This document shows positions 20,931-33,130 of a stretch of DNA of 64,000 nucleotides, in pieces (the stretch's first letter is position 1; the number at the start of each line of letters is the position of its first letter). The position numbers were made by a program, and so were the translations under genes. The stretch is from Cristatella mucedo (lineage: Eukaryota; Bryozoa; Phylactolaemata; Cristatellidae): assembly GCA_009760855.2 (NCBI GenBank), contig WPIO01000141.1:124001-188000 (forward strand). The letters are read 5' to 3'. The notes under the pieces are model-generated. The model had not been told where the DNA came from, did no database searches, and saw only the letters and a program-made list of their open reading frames with translations.

Positions 20931-23900
20931 TTCGACAGCGGTAGAGCAGTCGCAAAAAAATGTCGCAGCGACGGAAAAGCATTCCGAACATTCGACTGCC
21001 GAACCTTTTGCCATTGACAGTATGAGCGCACCGCCCTCTAAGCCAATCGCCTATACACCTCTTGCGGCTCAACGTGGCACGAACGGCGAATGTGCCCTCA
21101 TTACCGCAGCATATCACACATCTGTGGGATAGAAGGTCATATTCAAAAAGTGTGTAGAAGTAAAGATCGGCATCCGATACGAGCGGCTGGAAAGGCAAAT
21201 GTCAGAGAACGAATTCACACAAATCTGAGGACGTCAGAACAGTGTCAGGCGACGTTGTTTTCATTTATTCTTCGAGAAGTGCGACGCACAAACCCCCGCG
21301 CATAATACGGGTCCGTGTTGAAGGAATGCCCGATCACATGGAATTTGACGCGGAATCGAGCATTACTACGTTATCCTTGCATGATTGTAAATGTGTCTGT
21401 CTTCACGTCACCCTGGAGCCTACGACTATTACGATACGACCTCCGTATGGTAGTACTTTGGAGATATCACCTGCCGGAAAAAATTCATCCTCAGGCTGAA
21501 TGCCAAGGAAAAAATGTCCAGGCTTGACTTTTATTTCTTGCCGAAACCGACCTACGGCAGAATTTGTTCGTCAGAAAATGGACGGTGACTTTTGATCTCG
21601 ATATCTGCAGGATAGTCTCTGCGAATTTATTGACAGAGCATCAAGACTTTGGCGCACTTATACTACAGTATGACGATCTCTTTCACCAGACACTTGGTAA
21701 GTTCAGCAGCGTCAACGTTAAGTTGCATATTCGAGAAACTGCTCTACCCGTACATATTAAATATCATACTGTGCCAGTTGCAAGACCCAACTAGATAGAG
21801 TCGGAGCTAAACCAAATGCTCTCCGAGTGGGTCATATCGCGGGTCGAGCAGAGCGAACGGACGACTCCAGTATCGCCAGTAACTAAGCCCGACGGCTCAA
21901 TCCACCTCCACTGGGACTACAAAGCGACGCTGAACTCTCAGCTAATAATTTATTTCTACCCAATTCCTTCGATAGACGACTCGCGGGAAAAACTAAATGG
22001 AGGGACCTTGCTTTCAAAGCTGGACCTATCTGGTGCATTTACGGTGATCGAACTTGAGGAAGCGTCCACAAGTTTTTGTCACCATTACTGAGCACAAGTC
22101 TTTGCTCAAATACAAACACTTGCTATTTGGTGTTGCCTCCGCTTCATCTATTCATCAAATTATTAAGGATCATTCGCTGTCTGTACTGCCTGTAGTATTG
22201 CGCGACCAGAATGAAATTTTGGGGTCATGAAAGGATCGAATTTCCCACATGCATAATCTTGCTTCGGTGTTGGCAAAACAGCTAGGCGCTGCCCTCCACT
22301 GAAGTAAGGAGAAATGCTCGTTCTTAAAACTGTGTATTTTACTTGTATACCTTGGGCATCAAACAGACAAAAACGACATACACCTCACGAAGGAGAAAGT
22401 GGCAGCCATAAAAAGGACCCCCCCCCACCTACAGACGTCAATGGCCTCTGGTCATTTATAGGGATGTTGCAATACTATCACAAGTGCTTGCCCAACCTGG
22501 CCCGGGTATTACACCCCTTGTGCGAATTACTTGAAAAGAAAAGCAGGTGGCTATGGACTGTTCGCTGCCAACAGGCTTTCGCAGAAGTAAAGGAGATAAT
22601 TAGCACTGAAAGCTTTCTAGCAGCGTACAACCCCACGGAAATGCTCATGCTAGCTTGAGACGTGTCATCTTACAGACGCTGGTCCTGTTTTGTCTCATAG
22701 ATTAGCCGACAGACAGGAGAGACCCATTGCTTTTTCTTCCCGAACACTATGCACTAGCCAGAAAACCTATTCGCAGATCGATAAGGAGGCCTTGTCACTA
22801 ATTTTTGGCATTGTGTGTTTTCATCTATATTTTGTATGGGCGGAAGTTCCTGCTGCTTACCGATCACCACCTACTTATTACTATCCTCGAACCTAAGACC
22901 GGCATTCCGCCTATTGCGGCCATGCCTATACAGCGTTGGGCTTCGGTGCTGTCTGTATACACATATAGCATCGAGTACTGATAGTCAGAAGATTATGCTA
23001 ACTTTAATGATATGTCGTCACTACCATCGCCAAATAAGGAGACCCCTGTCCAGAGACCACATTATTCCGTGTTAATCATTTTTCCATGCTTCATGTGACT
23101 ATGCAAGCAATTCGGGCAGTGCTCAGAAGCGCACCGACAGTGTCAGCTTCTTATGACACAACGATGAGGGGATTGCCGGAAAGAAATCCGTCACCGGCCC
23201 TGACCCCGTAGTCAATAGAAGACAGGAACTGGCAATACATTATGGGTGTCTGCTTTGGGGCACGAGACTAGTCATACCCTCCGTGGCAAGGTCTTACATG
23301 AGTTTCATGACGGCCATCTTGGCGTGGTTAAAATAAAAGTGACTGTTGGAAACTACGTCTGGCGGCCGGGCATAGATAATTAAATGGAATCGATGTGCCG
23401 AAGCTGCCCTCATAGCAATCACCGTGGTTACTTATTCACATTGATTATGCCGGGCCGCATGAAAGCCACTACTTCCTAATGGTGATAGACGCGTTCTCGA
23501 AGTGGTCCGAAGTGGTCCGCATGAGGGAGCAACATCTGGCACTACTATATCGATGCTAGGGACACTCTTTGCCAGATTTGGTCTACGCAAGTTCATTGTG
23601 TCTGACAACGGAGGGCAGTTCACCTCTCATGATTTAGCTAGTTTCCTACAGGCTAACGGCATCCAGCACCGGCGAATTGACGAATTCCAGCTAAGGTACC
23701 ACTCCTCGAAGAATGGAGCCACCAGGTCAACCCCGTCGCAGTTAATCCTAGGCTGAAACCGTTGCACACGGCTGGACCTGCTTCGTCCGGCCACCAGAGG
23801 TGATGCTTCGCCTTCACCTCCGACTAGGCCTCGCAGATACGCGAATGGCTACCTTGTGTGGTATAGAGATTATCGCAACAGGACAACGATTAAATCTCCG

Positions 23901-24240
23901 GGAATCATAAAGACAGCCGGGGGCTGTGTGGTGTTTTGGGTAGATGTCGCCATTAGTCGATACCTACCGGCGGGCCTTCTCCGGCGGGTCAGTTAGAACC
24001 TACCTGCATCCTGCGTTCGCCCCATCAACAGCTCCGCTATCAAACCTACGACTCGTAAGTCTAAAGCGCTAAATAGTACTTGTTATGGTAGTAGCCCACC
24101 CGCTGTAGCCCAGCACGTTATGAAACGTCGTCCCACGGCCGTTACCGAGGTCCAATTCAAATTCGAAGAGCCAGCGTCCGCCAGGCCGGATGAAAACGGT
24201 AGAGAATATGAGCCACTTCATCGCCGTCGCCCAGTTTTTA
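20930..24240 (+). pseudogene. Decayed Ty3/gypsy retrotransposon internal region (gag-pol remnant)
   Basis: Domains occur in the normal order but in shifting frames. The gag knuckle remnant is at about 21090-21180 (CGIEGHIQKVCRSKD, first ligand lost). A protease-like stretch with RVEGMPDHMEFDAESS is at about 21310. The RT start is at about 21560-22080 (VTKPDGSIHLHWDYK, LLSKLDLSGAFTVIEL). The RT connection and RNase H are at 22430-22890 (FIGMLQYYHKCLPNLA, RPIAFSSRTL, YSQIDKEALSLIFG). The integrase core has a FLMVIDAFSKW segment at about 23475, DNGGQFTSHD at about 23608 and STPSQLILG at about 23728. A C-terminal LVWYRDYRN-type segment lies near 23855. Overall it resembles metazoan gypsy elements. 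No flanking LTRs were found. It abuts LINE-A at about 24240. It is not functional. Confidence 0.85.
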
Positions 24241-24242
24241 AG

Positions 24243-27200
24243 AGCCTCTTAAGTTCCGCCTTCTAAATGTCCGCTCGCTAAAAACCAAGGGGTTACTTAT
24301 CCGTGATCAGGTGGTCCAGGAGAAGCTAGATGCATTTCTGCTTACCGAAACCTGGATGACGCCTTGTTCCAGTAGCTGTATTTCCGAGACCACCCCACCC
24401 GGGTTCTCATTCTATCAGTCCATGCGTTCTGACAAGGTTGGTGGCGGGGTTGCAATTGTTGTTCGCGAATCGTTTGGCTATAAAATGTGCAGTTCTCGCA
24501 TGGGTCATCGTTTGAATCTGTTGCTATCAGGTCTACATCAAAGACAATGCCTCTCACCGTTGTGATATACCGGCCTCCTTCTGGCTGTCTAAACTTGTTT
24601 ATAGAGGAGTTTTCAGAGTTCCTCGCTAAAATATTTGTGTGTGACAGGCCGCTACTGATTGTAGGAGACTTCAATATTCACATTGACAACCCCAGCAACA
24701 GCGAGATCCGCTCATTTCTTGACTGTCTGGAAAATTTTGGTTTGGCCCAACACGTTAATCGTAGCACCCACGTCGGTGGCCACATCCTAGATCTCGTGAT
24801 CACTAAGGATGTCCTCCCCACTGACTTTGTGGTGTGCCCACTGACCCTCTCAGATCATTGTTCGGTCTCGTTTTCTGTTCCTGCTCCCTCGTACGTGCAG
24901 GGCAATGTCGAATTTGCCAAACGACATAACTTACAAAGCATTGACATGGACAAGTTTTTGAAATCTGTTTGTGATGCAGGTCTTCTTGATCTGCATTCAG
25001 ACTCGACCGGCAGCCTCGATACCCTCACTGATGCGATGAACATGACACTCATGAGTGCTCTTGATAAGCATGCTCCCGTTCGCTCTATCCGTGTTCAAAG
25101 TCGTCGAGATTGCTTTCAATTTACAAAAAAACTTCTTAAGATGCGCCGTGTTAAGCGCAGGCTGGAACGTCGTTTCAAGAAATCGGGATCTGAGGAAGAC
25201 CTAGTCAATTTTAAAGACTTTCTGTGAGTTTACACCCAAGAGCTTAAAAAAGCCAGGGCTTCTTTTTCCATTAGAAAACTGAATTCCTGCCAGTCGGAGA
25301 CTAGACAGATTTATATGACAGTAAACCATTTACTGGCCAAAGCTGCCAGGTCTGACTCCCCAGATATCAAGGGCTCAGCCGAAAAGTTTTTAGCCTTCTT
25401 TACTGAAAAAATTGTGCTCATTCGTGCCTCCATTAAGCCCCCTCCGATCAAAGCAATCGCTGTTCCTCAACCTGTGACCTTTCTTAAAAGGTTCTCCGAA
25501 GTTTCTGCCTGTGATGTGGCTGCCTTAATAAGGTCTAGCAAGAAGAGCTCGTCTCCTGAAGACCCTATACCTTCATCTCTGTGGTCTTCACTTGCAGACC
25601 AACTTAGCCCAGCCATAACCAACATTTTTAATGCTTCTTCGGGAAAAGGGGTCGTCCCCAAGTCCTTCAAATCGGCAATCGTTAGACCTATTCTTAAAAA
25701 GCCTGCGTTAGACACAGAGGTCCTAGCAAACTATCGTCCAGTTTCACTTCTCTCGTTCTTATCAAAGATTCTTGAAAAAATTGTTGCTAAGCAGCTAGTT
25801 GAACATATTGAAAATAATGGAATGTCAGAAACATTTCAATCAGGTTTCAAGAGGCAGCACTCCACTGAAACTGCTCTCCTCCATGTTAACAATGACATTC
25901 TACGTGGAAACGACGACGGGAATGTCACTGCCTTAGCTCTGCTAGATCTGTCTGCTGCCTTTGACACCATTGATCACGAAGTACTGCTTGAAAGATTGAG
26001 AACAACGATCGGTCTGGCAGACGAAGCACTGGCGTGGTTTAAATCCTACTTGTCTGATCGTGTTCAATCCGTGTCGTGTGGGGGTCAGGTCTCAGACATG
26101 AGAAGGGTCACCTGTGGAGTCCCTTAATGGTCGGTACTGGGTCCCTTGCTGTTCTCCATTTATACTCTACCTCTGGGAAAAGTGATTAAGGCCCATGGGA
26201 TAGGATATCACTTCTATGCTGACGATACTCAATTGTATTTGTCATTTAAACCATCGGAATCTGCTGCAGCAACTGAGAAACTGAATGCTTGCCTTGCCGA
26301 TATTCGATCCTGGATGTCGGAAAACTTCCTGAAATTAAATGACGATAAAACCGAACTGCTTCTCATAGGACACCCTAAGCGTGTGACTGGATTAAAAGGC
26401 TTTGCTGTTCTAATAGGTGATGCTATTGTGCGACCTTCACCACGTGCTCGTAATCTAGGTGTCGTGTTCGACAGCTGCCCCAATTTTAAAAGCTTTATTC
26501 AGAAGACTGCCTCTACAGCTAGCCATCACATCCGATCCCTATCCAACATTAGAAGCTGTCTCCCACAGTGGCTTGTAAAAAATTTAACTAGCTCTTTAGT
26601 TCTGTCTCGGCTTGATTATTGTAATTCCCTTTTGGCTGGGCTACCAAAGAAAGCTAATATGCCACTACAGCGGACTATGAATATGGCTTCAAGGCTGGTC
26701 TTCAAGTCCCAGCGGTTTGAGCACGTGTCTCCTTTGCTGAAAGAGCTAGAATGGTTGCCGGTTGAGCAAAGGATACAGAGAAAAGTTCTCACGCTGACCC
26801 ACAAAGCCGGCCATGGCTTGGCTCCTTCATACCTAGCTGAACTGCTGCATCCGTTTCAGCCTGTTTGCGCCCTCAGGTCCTGTGTGGACAATAAATTAGC
26901 TGTCCCATTCCTCCGCTTGAAGACAGTTGGCGACAGAAGCTTTAGCTGTGCAGGTCCTAGACTGTGGAACTCGCTTCCACAATTCTTACGCAACGACATC
27001 TACTCTCCAACTGCCGACTATGGCACATCTTTTTCAGCGGTCCTGAACTGCTACTTCTATGCTACTCACTACCTCAACTGCTCTCCTAACTCTGCTATGC
27101 TTCCCACTTTCTCTTTGTTGCGTGAGACGAAGTCTGTTGGCTACCGAATGCGTACCGAAAGCCGCTTAGGCTGTGAGTGCGCTATACAAACCTCTTCTGC

Positions 27201-27266
27201 GTAACACCCACAAGGCCTTTATGACTTTGTGGGTGTTACTGACGGAGATACAATACATTACATTAC
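24243..27266 (+). mobile_element. LINE-A, longest copy: endonuclease plus RT, two stops and one frameshift
   Basis: The ORF2 runs from the start of the AP-endonuclease fold (LLNVRSLKTKG, about 24260) to the end of the carboxy region at 27204, nearly 1000 codons. Endonuclease motifs are LLTETW (about 24337), VIYRPP (about 24562), IVGDFNIHID (about 24658), THVGGHILDLVIT (about 24769) and LSDHCSV (about 24847). RT motifs are NYRPVSLL (about 25730), FQSGF...HSTETALL (about 25835-25880), DLSAAFDTIDHE (about 25945) and YADDTQLY (26215-26238). Defects: a frame change between about 24480 and 24525, TGA at 25225-25227 and TAA at 26125-26127 (in GVPQG). The same frame resumes after each stop. It ends in the GGAGATACAATACATTACAT tail. 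No ORF1 is visible upstream; the gypsy remnant abuts, so the copy is probably 5'-truncated. Confidence 0.93.
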
Positions 27267-27935
27267 ATAGATGGTGCTGATTTCGGCATTCGTCACCTAA
27301 ACCTGCTTCTCCGGCGACATTTAATATCGTGTGCTGTCAGGTGACTTAGGAATGTGTCAGCAGGACCCTAAAGAAGGAAAACCTGCTCCAGTTATACACG
27401 CAATGCTAGTGCTAATTATAATGCCTTAACTGTGGCATAAGATGCAGACATAATCAGCCAAGGCCCTACTGTAGCCGCTAAGAGTACCATGGCCTGTCAT
27501 GACCCGCAGCTACACCTTAATGCTGCTGACACTAATGATATTATTACAGGCCCATCTGCCTCCGTAGGCATAAGGAGGCAGATGCATCGAATGGCGGAGC
27601 TGGACGGCAGACTCAAACCATCATGCACTGAATACATCGACCCGTATATACCAAAGACAACGTACTACCTACCTACGGGACTATGTACCGTGAGACCAGC
27701 GCTTTATCGGCCACTGTTGGGAAGAGAGAATCTTGAGTATGCCTGGCCTGTCCAGCCAACACTCTCTTCGGGTCGAAAACAGCTGACCCGCTTGCAGCAG
27801 CTGCTTCTAAGCCAGCGTGCTGACCGCGCTGCCCGGCTTCAGATTTCTTCGATAAGCGGCATCTTCCTGATCCGTCTAGATCTGTGTGCGACTGCCAGCA
27901 AAAATTAACAAACACATTTAAAAAACTAAAAACGA
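27266..27935. other. Unassigned region with a 139-codon open stretch and a hairpin
   Basis: An open stretch 27489-27908 (+) starts MACHDPQLHLNAADTN and ends LCATASKN. It has no recognisable domain and no partner in the window, so it is not called a gene. A perfect 11-bp inverted repeat lies inside it (CATCTGCCTCC at 27553-27563, complement at 27574-27584). Confidence 0.35.
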
Positions 27936-28145
27936 CCTATGTATCACATCTTTATGTGCTTATGCGTGCTGACACTATGCATGCTGATCCGGTCCAAGTC
28001 ACCTCTAGCCAAGTTATTTTTATTGTTTAGTGAGCATGCTACCGATAACCGTCGGTTCTTTTTTCCTTTGCAGCAAATGTAAAGCACCTAGAAAGAGATT
28101 GAGTTCTCTGAGGGAGCTTTATCAAGTGTTTGATTATTATTATTG
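27935..28145 (+). mobile_element. LINE-B 3' end fragment
   Basis: 3' UTR words GCTTATGCGTGCTGACACTA and CCTTTGCAGCAAATGTAAAG, then the hairpin (right arm mutated to GGGAGCTT) and (ATT)n. No coding part. Confidence 0.9.
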
Positions 28146-28249
28146 CTATCAACATTTTTACTTTCTAAAGCTAATACAGATATGCTTATCAATATGATTC
28201 AAGCTATAGCTAATAGTGAAAATTTTGTACGTTTAAGTTGCCTTTTGTG

Positions 28250-28375
28250 GTGCTTGAGATGAAGTCTTTCGGCTGACGCATGCATACCAAAAGCTGCTTC
28301 CGCTTTGAGTGCACAACGGAAAACTCTCCTGCACAAAACCCTCTTCACAATCTTGGCTTTGTATACTATCCTTAC
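28250..28375 (+). mobile_element. Ancient LINE-A 3' fragment
   Basis: GAGATGAAGTCTTTCGGCTG through AAAACTCTCCTGCACAAAAC corresponds to the end of LINE-A ORF2 in diverged form. Confidence 0.7.
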
Positions 28376-28885
28376 CCTCCTTGATCGCGCGCAACGACGG
28401 ATTTCCATTGCATCTTATATTCTAAATTAATGATGCCACATCAGTCTAATCGTGAGGCATAGGAGATTATAACCAGTTCTTTGAGTATACCGTAAAGAAA
28501 CCGGATTTTCAGACTTGGAGCCTGGATTTCAGACTGAGGAAATGACTTTTATGATTTTCTAGTAGGGCTGGAGTGACCGGCAAATTACACAAAATAATGG
28601 TGCACAGGCATTGTGTTCATTGGGCGTTCATACAGTTAACGCTCGCAGATTGGCTAAGGACATATATTTGTCGCTGGTGACCGACAGATCGCAGGTGTAA
28701 GAGTGATTAGGGTTCTGACTTTCCTGGCCCTATGGTGGCCAAATCTAACTACCCATAGGCTTCAATCATGCAGCTATGTCATAACCAATTATGATCCATC
28801 AATCTAACAAGCAAGTGCAACGACAATCTCAGTAGCCACGCCCCCTAAATATGCCTGAGACTAACCCCCGTGTTTCTCGCACAGG
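28375..28885. other. No feature recognised
   Basis: No ORF of interest, repeat partner or motif was seen. Confidence 0.4.
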
Positions 28886-28992
28886 AGGTGACTTATTTTT
28901 TCATCTCAAACCAGATCGCGGATTCAATTCCTGGGGTAGGTGCCTACGGCAACTGCTGCTATATAACTAAATGAGGCTGTTAAATCAGCTAA
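28885..28992 (+). mobile_element. Partial SINE-1 copy
   Basis: A B-box-like CGGATTCAATTCC, then the tail CTGCTATATAACTAAATGAG-GCTGTTAAATCAGC. The head is largely lost. Confidence 0.6.
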
Positions 28993-29067
28993 CCATAATA
29001 GCTGAACAACTCTGGAAGCTGATCATCGGGGCCAACATGGGAGGTAAGCAATATGAGAGTCTTTGCT

Positions 29068-29310
29068 GAGCCTGCTATCTGTGATGATGAGCATTCTATC
29101 TGTGATGCTGAGCATGCTATCTGTGATGATGAGCATTCTATCTGTGATGCTGAGCCTGCTATCTGTGATGATGAGCATTCTATCTGTGATGCTGAGCATG
29201 CTATCTGTGATGATGAGCATTCTATCTGTGATGCTGAGCCTGCTATCTGTGATGATGAGCATTCTATCTGTGATGATGAGCATTCTATCTGTGATGATGA
29301 GCATTCTAGC
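29068..29310. repeat. 21-bp minisatellite with an 84-bp higher-order unit
   Basis: About 11 tandem copies of a 21-bp unit (GATGAGCATTCTATCTGTGAT). Variants are GATGAGCAT TCT, GCTGAGCAT GCT and GCTGAGCCT GCT. The order CCT/CAT-T/CAT-G/CAT-T repeats as an 84-bp block twice, then three identical GATGAGCATTCT units follow. As 21 is a multiple of 3 and the unit lacks stops in some frames on both strands, long but meaningless ORFs arise (ICDDEHS heptads on plus). Confidence 0.97.
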
Positions 29311-29574
29311 TTAATATCAGTGTTACCACGAAATATAGGAACTAAGTCTCTATCGAGGTACTTTGTAACTCACTGTGAGAGAAGCGATGCCTAAGCAAGC
29401 ATTGAAAAGTACTCAGGAAGTCACCTAGGACAGCTGGAGCTAACAAACGAACTAACGGTTACCGCCCAGCTTCCTTGCCACATACAACGCCGCTCGTAAC
29501 GTTTTGGTGATTCTGCTAGAATTGCAAGTCGAATTGAACACCTATTCGGCTCACTGTTTGGCGTTTCACATTCT

Positions 29575-30118
29575 CGCCTCCCGACAGAGATTGGTCTCAC
29601 GTGCGTTCCTGTTCGTTTATGACAGCATTTAGTGCGTCTGTAATTCTTCCTTGGTGTGCTTATGCGTGCTGACACTGTGCATGCTGTCATTAACCACATT
29701 TGCATGCTGACCCTGTGTATGTCACCCCTAACCATGTTATTCGTTTTGTTTGATTATCAAGCATGATATTATTCACCATTCAATTGCATTTCCCTTTGCA
29801 GCAAATGTAAAGCGCCTAGAAAGAGATTGAGTTCTCTGAGGGCGCTTTATCAAGTGCATTATCATTATTACTATGATTGAAGAATTCTTCCGAAAAAAAG
29901 TGTTCTTGCGAACATTTTTTACGGAAATGATACAGCTAAGACCTGTTTAAAGTTATTCTGATTGCTATTTGACTATAGCGAGTAAGAAATTACGTGCCAA
30001 TGGATATCTAAATGCTTATCGTTTCAGGCTGCTACATCTCCCACGCCGGCGGCAGCATTAGCTACGCTGGCGGCTAGTAACCTGCATGTTAGTTATGATC
30101 GTTAGCAGCTGTTATAAT
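29575..30118 (+). repeat. R4 repeat, plus copy, interrupted by a LINE-B 3' end
   Basis: The segments 29575-29612 and 29880-30118 align with the reverse complement of 36590-36867. Shared words are GAATTCTTCCGAAAA, TTCTTGCGAACAT, GATACAGCTAAGAC and CCTGCATGTTAGTTATGATC. In the minus copy the two parts are continuous. The left part also occurs at about 62240-62305. R4 may be the 5' region of a non-LTR element. Confidence 0.75.
29613..29879 (+). mobile_element. LINE-B 3' end inserted in R4
   Basis: Starts at the TATGACAGCATTTAGTG position of LINE-B, includes the full 3' UTR and perfect hairpin (AAAGCGCC about 29806, GGGCGCTTT about 29840) and a short ATT tail. Confidence 0.9.
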
Positions 30119-30124
30119 CACGGC

Positions 30125-31833
30125 GAGGTTTCTGAATGCCACGTGGCTACCTTAATAAGGTCTAGAAAAAACAGCTCGTCTCCCGAAGACCCTATACCAT
30201 CATCTCTGTGGTCTTCAGTGGCAGACCAACTTAGCCCTGCCATAACCGAGATTTTGAATGCTTCTTTGGGAAAAGGGGTCTCCCCAACTCCTTCAAATCG
30301 GCAATCGTTAGACCCATACTTAAAAAGCCTGGATTAGATAAAGAGATTCTTGCATACTATCGCCCAGATTCCCTGCTTCCTTTCTTGTCAAGGATTCTTA
30401 AAAAATGTGTTGCTAAGCAGCTAGTTGAATGGAATGAAAAGAATGAAACGTCAGAAACGCTTCAATCAGGGTTCGAGAGGCAGCACTCCAGTGACACTGC
30501 TCTCCTCCGTGTTAACAATGAAGCTCTACGTGGCAACAATGAAGGAAATGTCACTGCTCTAGCTCTAGATCTATCTTCTAGCTGCCTTCATCACCATTGA
30601 CCACGAAGTTTTACTTGAGCGATTGCAAAACCAACAATCGGTCTGGTAGACGAAGCACTGGCGTGGTTTGACTCGTACTTGTCTGATCGTGTTCAATCCG
30701 TGCCGTGTGAGAGTCAGGTCTCACGCACGAGACGGGTCAGCTGTGGAGTCCCTCAAGGGTCCGTACTCGGTTGCTTGCTGTTCTCCATTTATATTCAACC
30801 TCCGGGAAAAGTGATTAAGGCCATGGGATAAGATATCACGTTTATGCTGACGATACTCAGCTGTAATTGTCATTCAAGCGGTCGGAATCTGCTGCAGCGA
30901 CTGATGACCTGCATGCTTGCCTTGCTGACATTCGATCCTGGATGTCGGAAAATTTCTTGAAACTAAATGACAATAAAACAGAACTACTGCTCATAGGACA
31001 CCCTAAGCGTGTGGCTGGATTAAAGGGCTTTACTCTTCTAATAGACGATGCTGTTGTGCGACCGTCACCACGTGCTTGAAATTTAGGTGTCGTTTTCTAC
31101 AGCTACCTAAATTTCAAAAGCTTAATTCAGAAGACTGCTTTTACAGCTAGCCATCACTTCCAATCCCTGTCCAAGATTAAGAGCCGTCTTCCACAGTGAC
31201 ATGCAAAAAGTTTAACTAGCTCCTTAGTCGTGTCTCGGCTTGATTATTGTCACCACCATTTGGCTGGGCTACCGAAGAAAGCAACTGGGCCACTGCAGCT
31301 GACCGTGAATATGCCTGCACGGCTAGTCTTCAAGTCACAGAGGTTTGAACACGCGTCTCCTTTCCTAAAAGAGCTAGGATGGATGCCGATTGAGCAGCGG
31401 ATACAGAGCAAAGTTCTCACGCTGACCCACAAGGCCTGCCATGGCTTGGTTCCTTCGTATCTAGCTAAACTAATGGCACCAGTTTCAGCCTCTTCGCGCA
31501 TTCAGGTGCTTTGTGGACCTAAAGTTTACTATTTCATTCTTCTGCTTTACGACCGTTGGCGACATAAGCTTTCGCTCTGCAGGTCCTAGACTGTGGAATT
31601 CACTTTCACAGTTCTTAGGCGACAACAACTACTCTCCTGCTGCCGACTACTGCTCATCCTTTCCAGTAGTCCTTAGCTGCTACTTCCATGCTAATCCCTA
31701 ACTCAACTTTCTTCTGACTCCGCTATGCTTCCCACTTTCTCTTTGTTGCATGAGACGAAGTGTGTTGGCAACCGAATTCGTGCCGAAAGCCGTTTAGGCT
31801 GTGAGTGCGCTATACAAAATTTCCTTGAGCAAC
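30125..31833 (+). mobile_element. Decayed LINE-A copy (RT to 3' end)
   Basis: Reads from just upstream of the RT (CHVATLIRSRKNSSSPEDPI) through the RT and carboxy region with many frameshifts. GVPQGSVLG (about 30746) remains. The tyrosine codon after the ADD region reads as a stop at about 30861. It loses its last bases at about 31833, where it meets an opposing LINE-A tail. Confidence 0.85.
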
Positions 31834-33130
31834 ACCTAATGTAATGTATCTCCGTCAGTAACTCCACAAAGTCATAAAGACCATGTGGGTGTTACGCAGG
31901 AGAGTTTTGTATAGCGCACTCACAGCCTAAGCGGCTTTCGGTACGCATTCGGTAGCCAACAGACTTCGTCTCACGCAACGAAGAGAAAGTGGGAAGCTTA
32001 GCAGAGTTAGGAGAGCAGTTGAGGTAGTGAGTAGCATAGAAGTAGCAGTTCAGGAACGCTGAAAAAGATGCACCATAGTCGGCAGTTGGAGAGTAGATGT
32101 CGTTGCGTAAGAATTGTGGAAGCGAGTTCCACAGTCTAGGACCTGCAGAGCTAAAGCTTCTGTCGCCAACTGTCTTCAAGCGGAGGAATGGGATAGCTAA
32201 TTTATTGTCCACACAGGACCTGGGGGCGCGAACAAGCTGAAACTGATGCAGCACTTCAGCTAGGTACGAAGGAGCCAAGCCGTGGCGGGCCTTGTGGGTC
32301 AGCATAAGAACTTTGCTCTGTATCCTTTGCTTAACCGGCAACCATCCTAGCTCTTTCAGCAAAGGTGACACGTGCTCAAACCGCTGGCACTTGAAGACCA
32401 GCCTTGAAGTCATATTCATAGTCCGCTGTAGTGGCATAATAGCTTTCTTTGGTAGCCCAGCCAAAAGGGAATTACAATAATCAAGCCGAGACAGAACTAA
32501 AGAGCTAGTTAAATTTTTTACAAGCCACTGTGGGAGACAGCTTCTAATCTTGGATAGGGATCGGATATGATGGCTAGCTGTAGAGGCAGTCTTCTGAATG
32601 AAGCTTTTGAATTTGAGGCAGCTGTCGAACACGGCACCTAGATTACGAGCACGTGGTGAAGGTCGGACAATAGCATCACCAATTAGAATAGCAAAGCCTT
32701 TTAATCCAGCCACACGCTTAGGGTGTCCTATGAGAAGCAGTTCGGTTTTATCGTCATTTAATTTCAGGAAGTTTTCCGACATCCAGGATCGACTATCGGC
32801 AAGGCAACCATTCAGTTTCTCAGTTGCTGCAGCAGATTCCGATGGTTTAAATGACAAATACAATTGAGTATCGTCAGCATAGAAGTGATATCCTATTCCA
32901 TGGGCCTTAATCACTTTTCCCAGAGGTAGTGTATAAATGGAGAACAGCAAGGGACCAAGTACCGACCATTGAGGGACTCCACAGGTGACCCTTCTCATGT
33001 CTGAGACCTGACCCCCACACGACACGATTGAACACAATCAGACAAGTATGATTTAAACCACGCCAGTGCTTCGTCTGCCAGACCGATCGTTGTTCACAAT
33101 CGTTCAAGCAGAACTTCGTGATCAATGAAA
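31834..33130 (-). mobile_element. LINE-A copy with a 381-codon open RT/carboxy ORF
   Basis: Minus-strand copy, tail (TGTAATGTAT...) at about 31834 and 5' truncation at about 33130 in the DTIDHE region. A single open frame 33037-31892 covers [10 protein letters not shown] (Gly to Trp in a conserved RT block), YADDTQLY (about 32880) and the whole carboxy region. It is among the better-preserved copies, but lacks the endonuclease and first RT blocks. Confidence 0.9.

Noticed and set aside
29023-29304. Long ORFs on both strands over the minisatellite
   Set aside because: They arise because the 21-bp unit is a multiple of three and lacks stops in those frames; not evidence of a protein.
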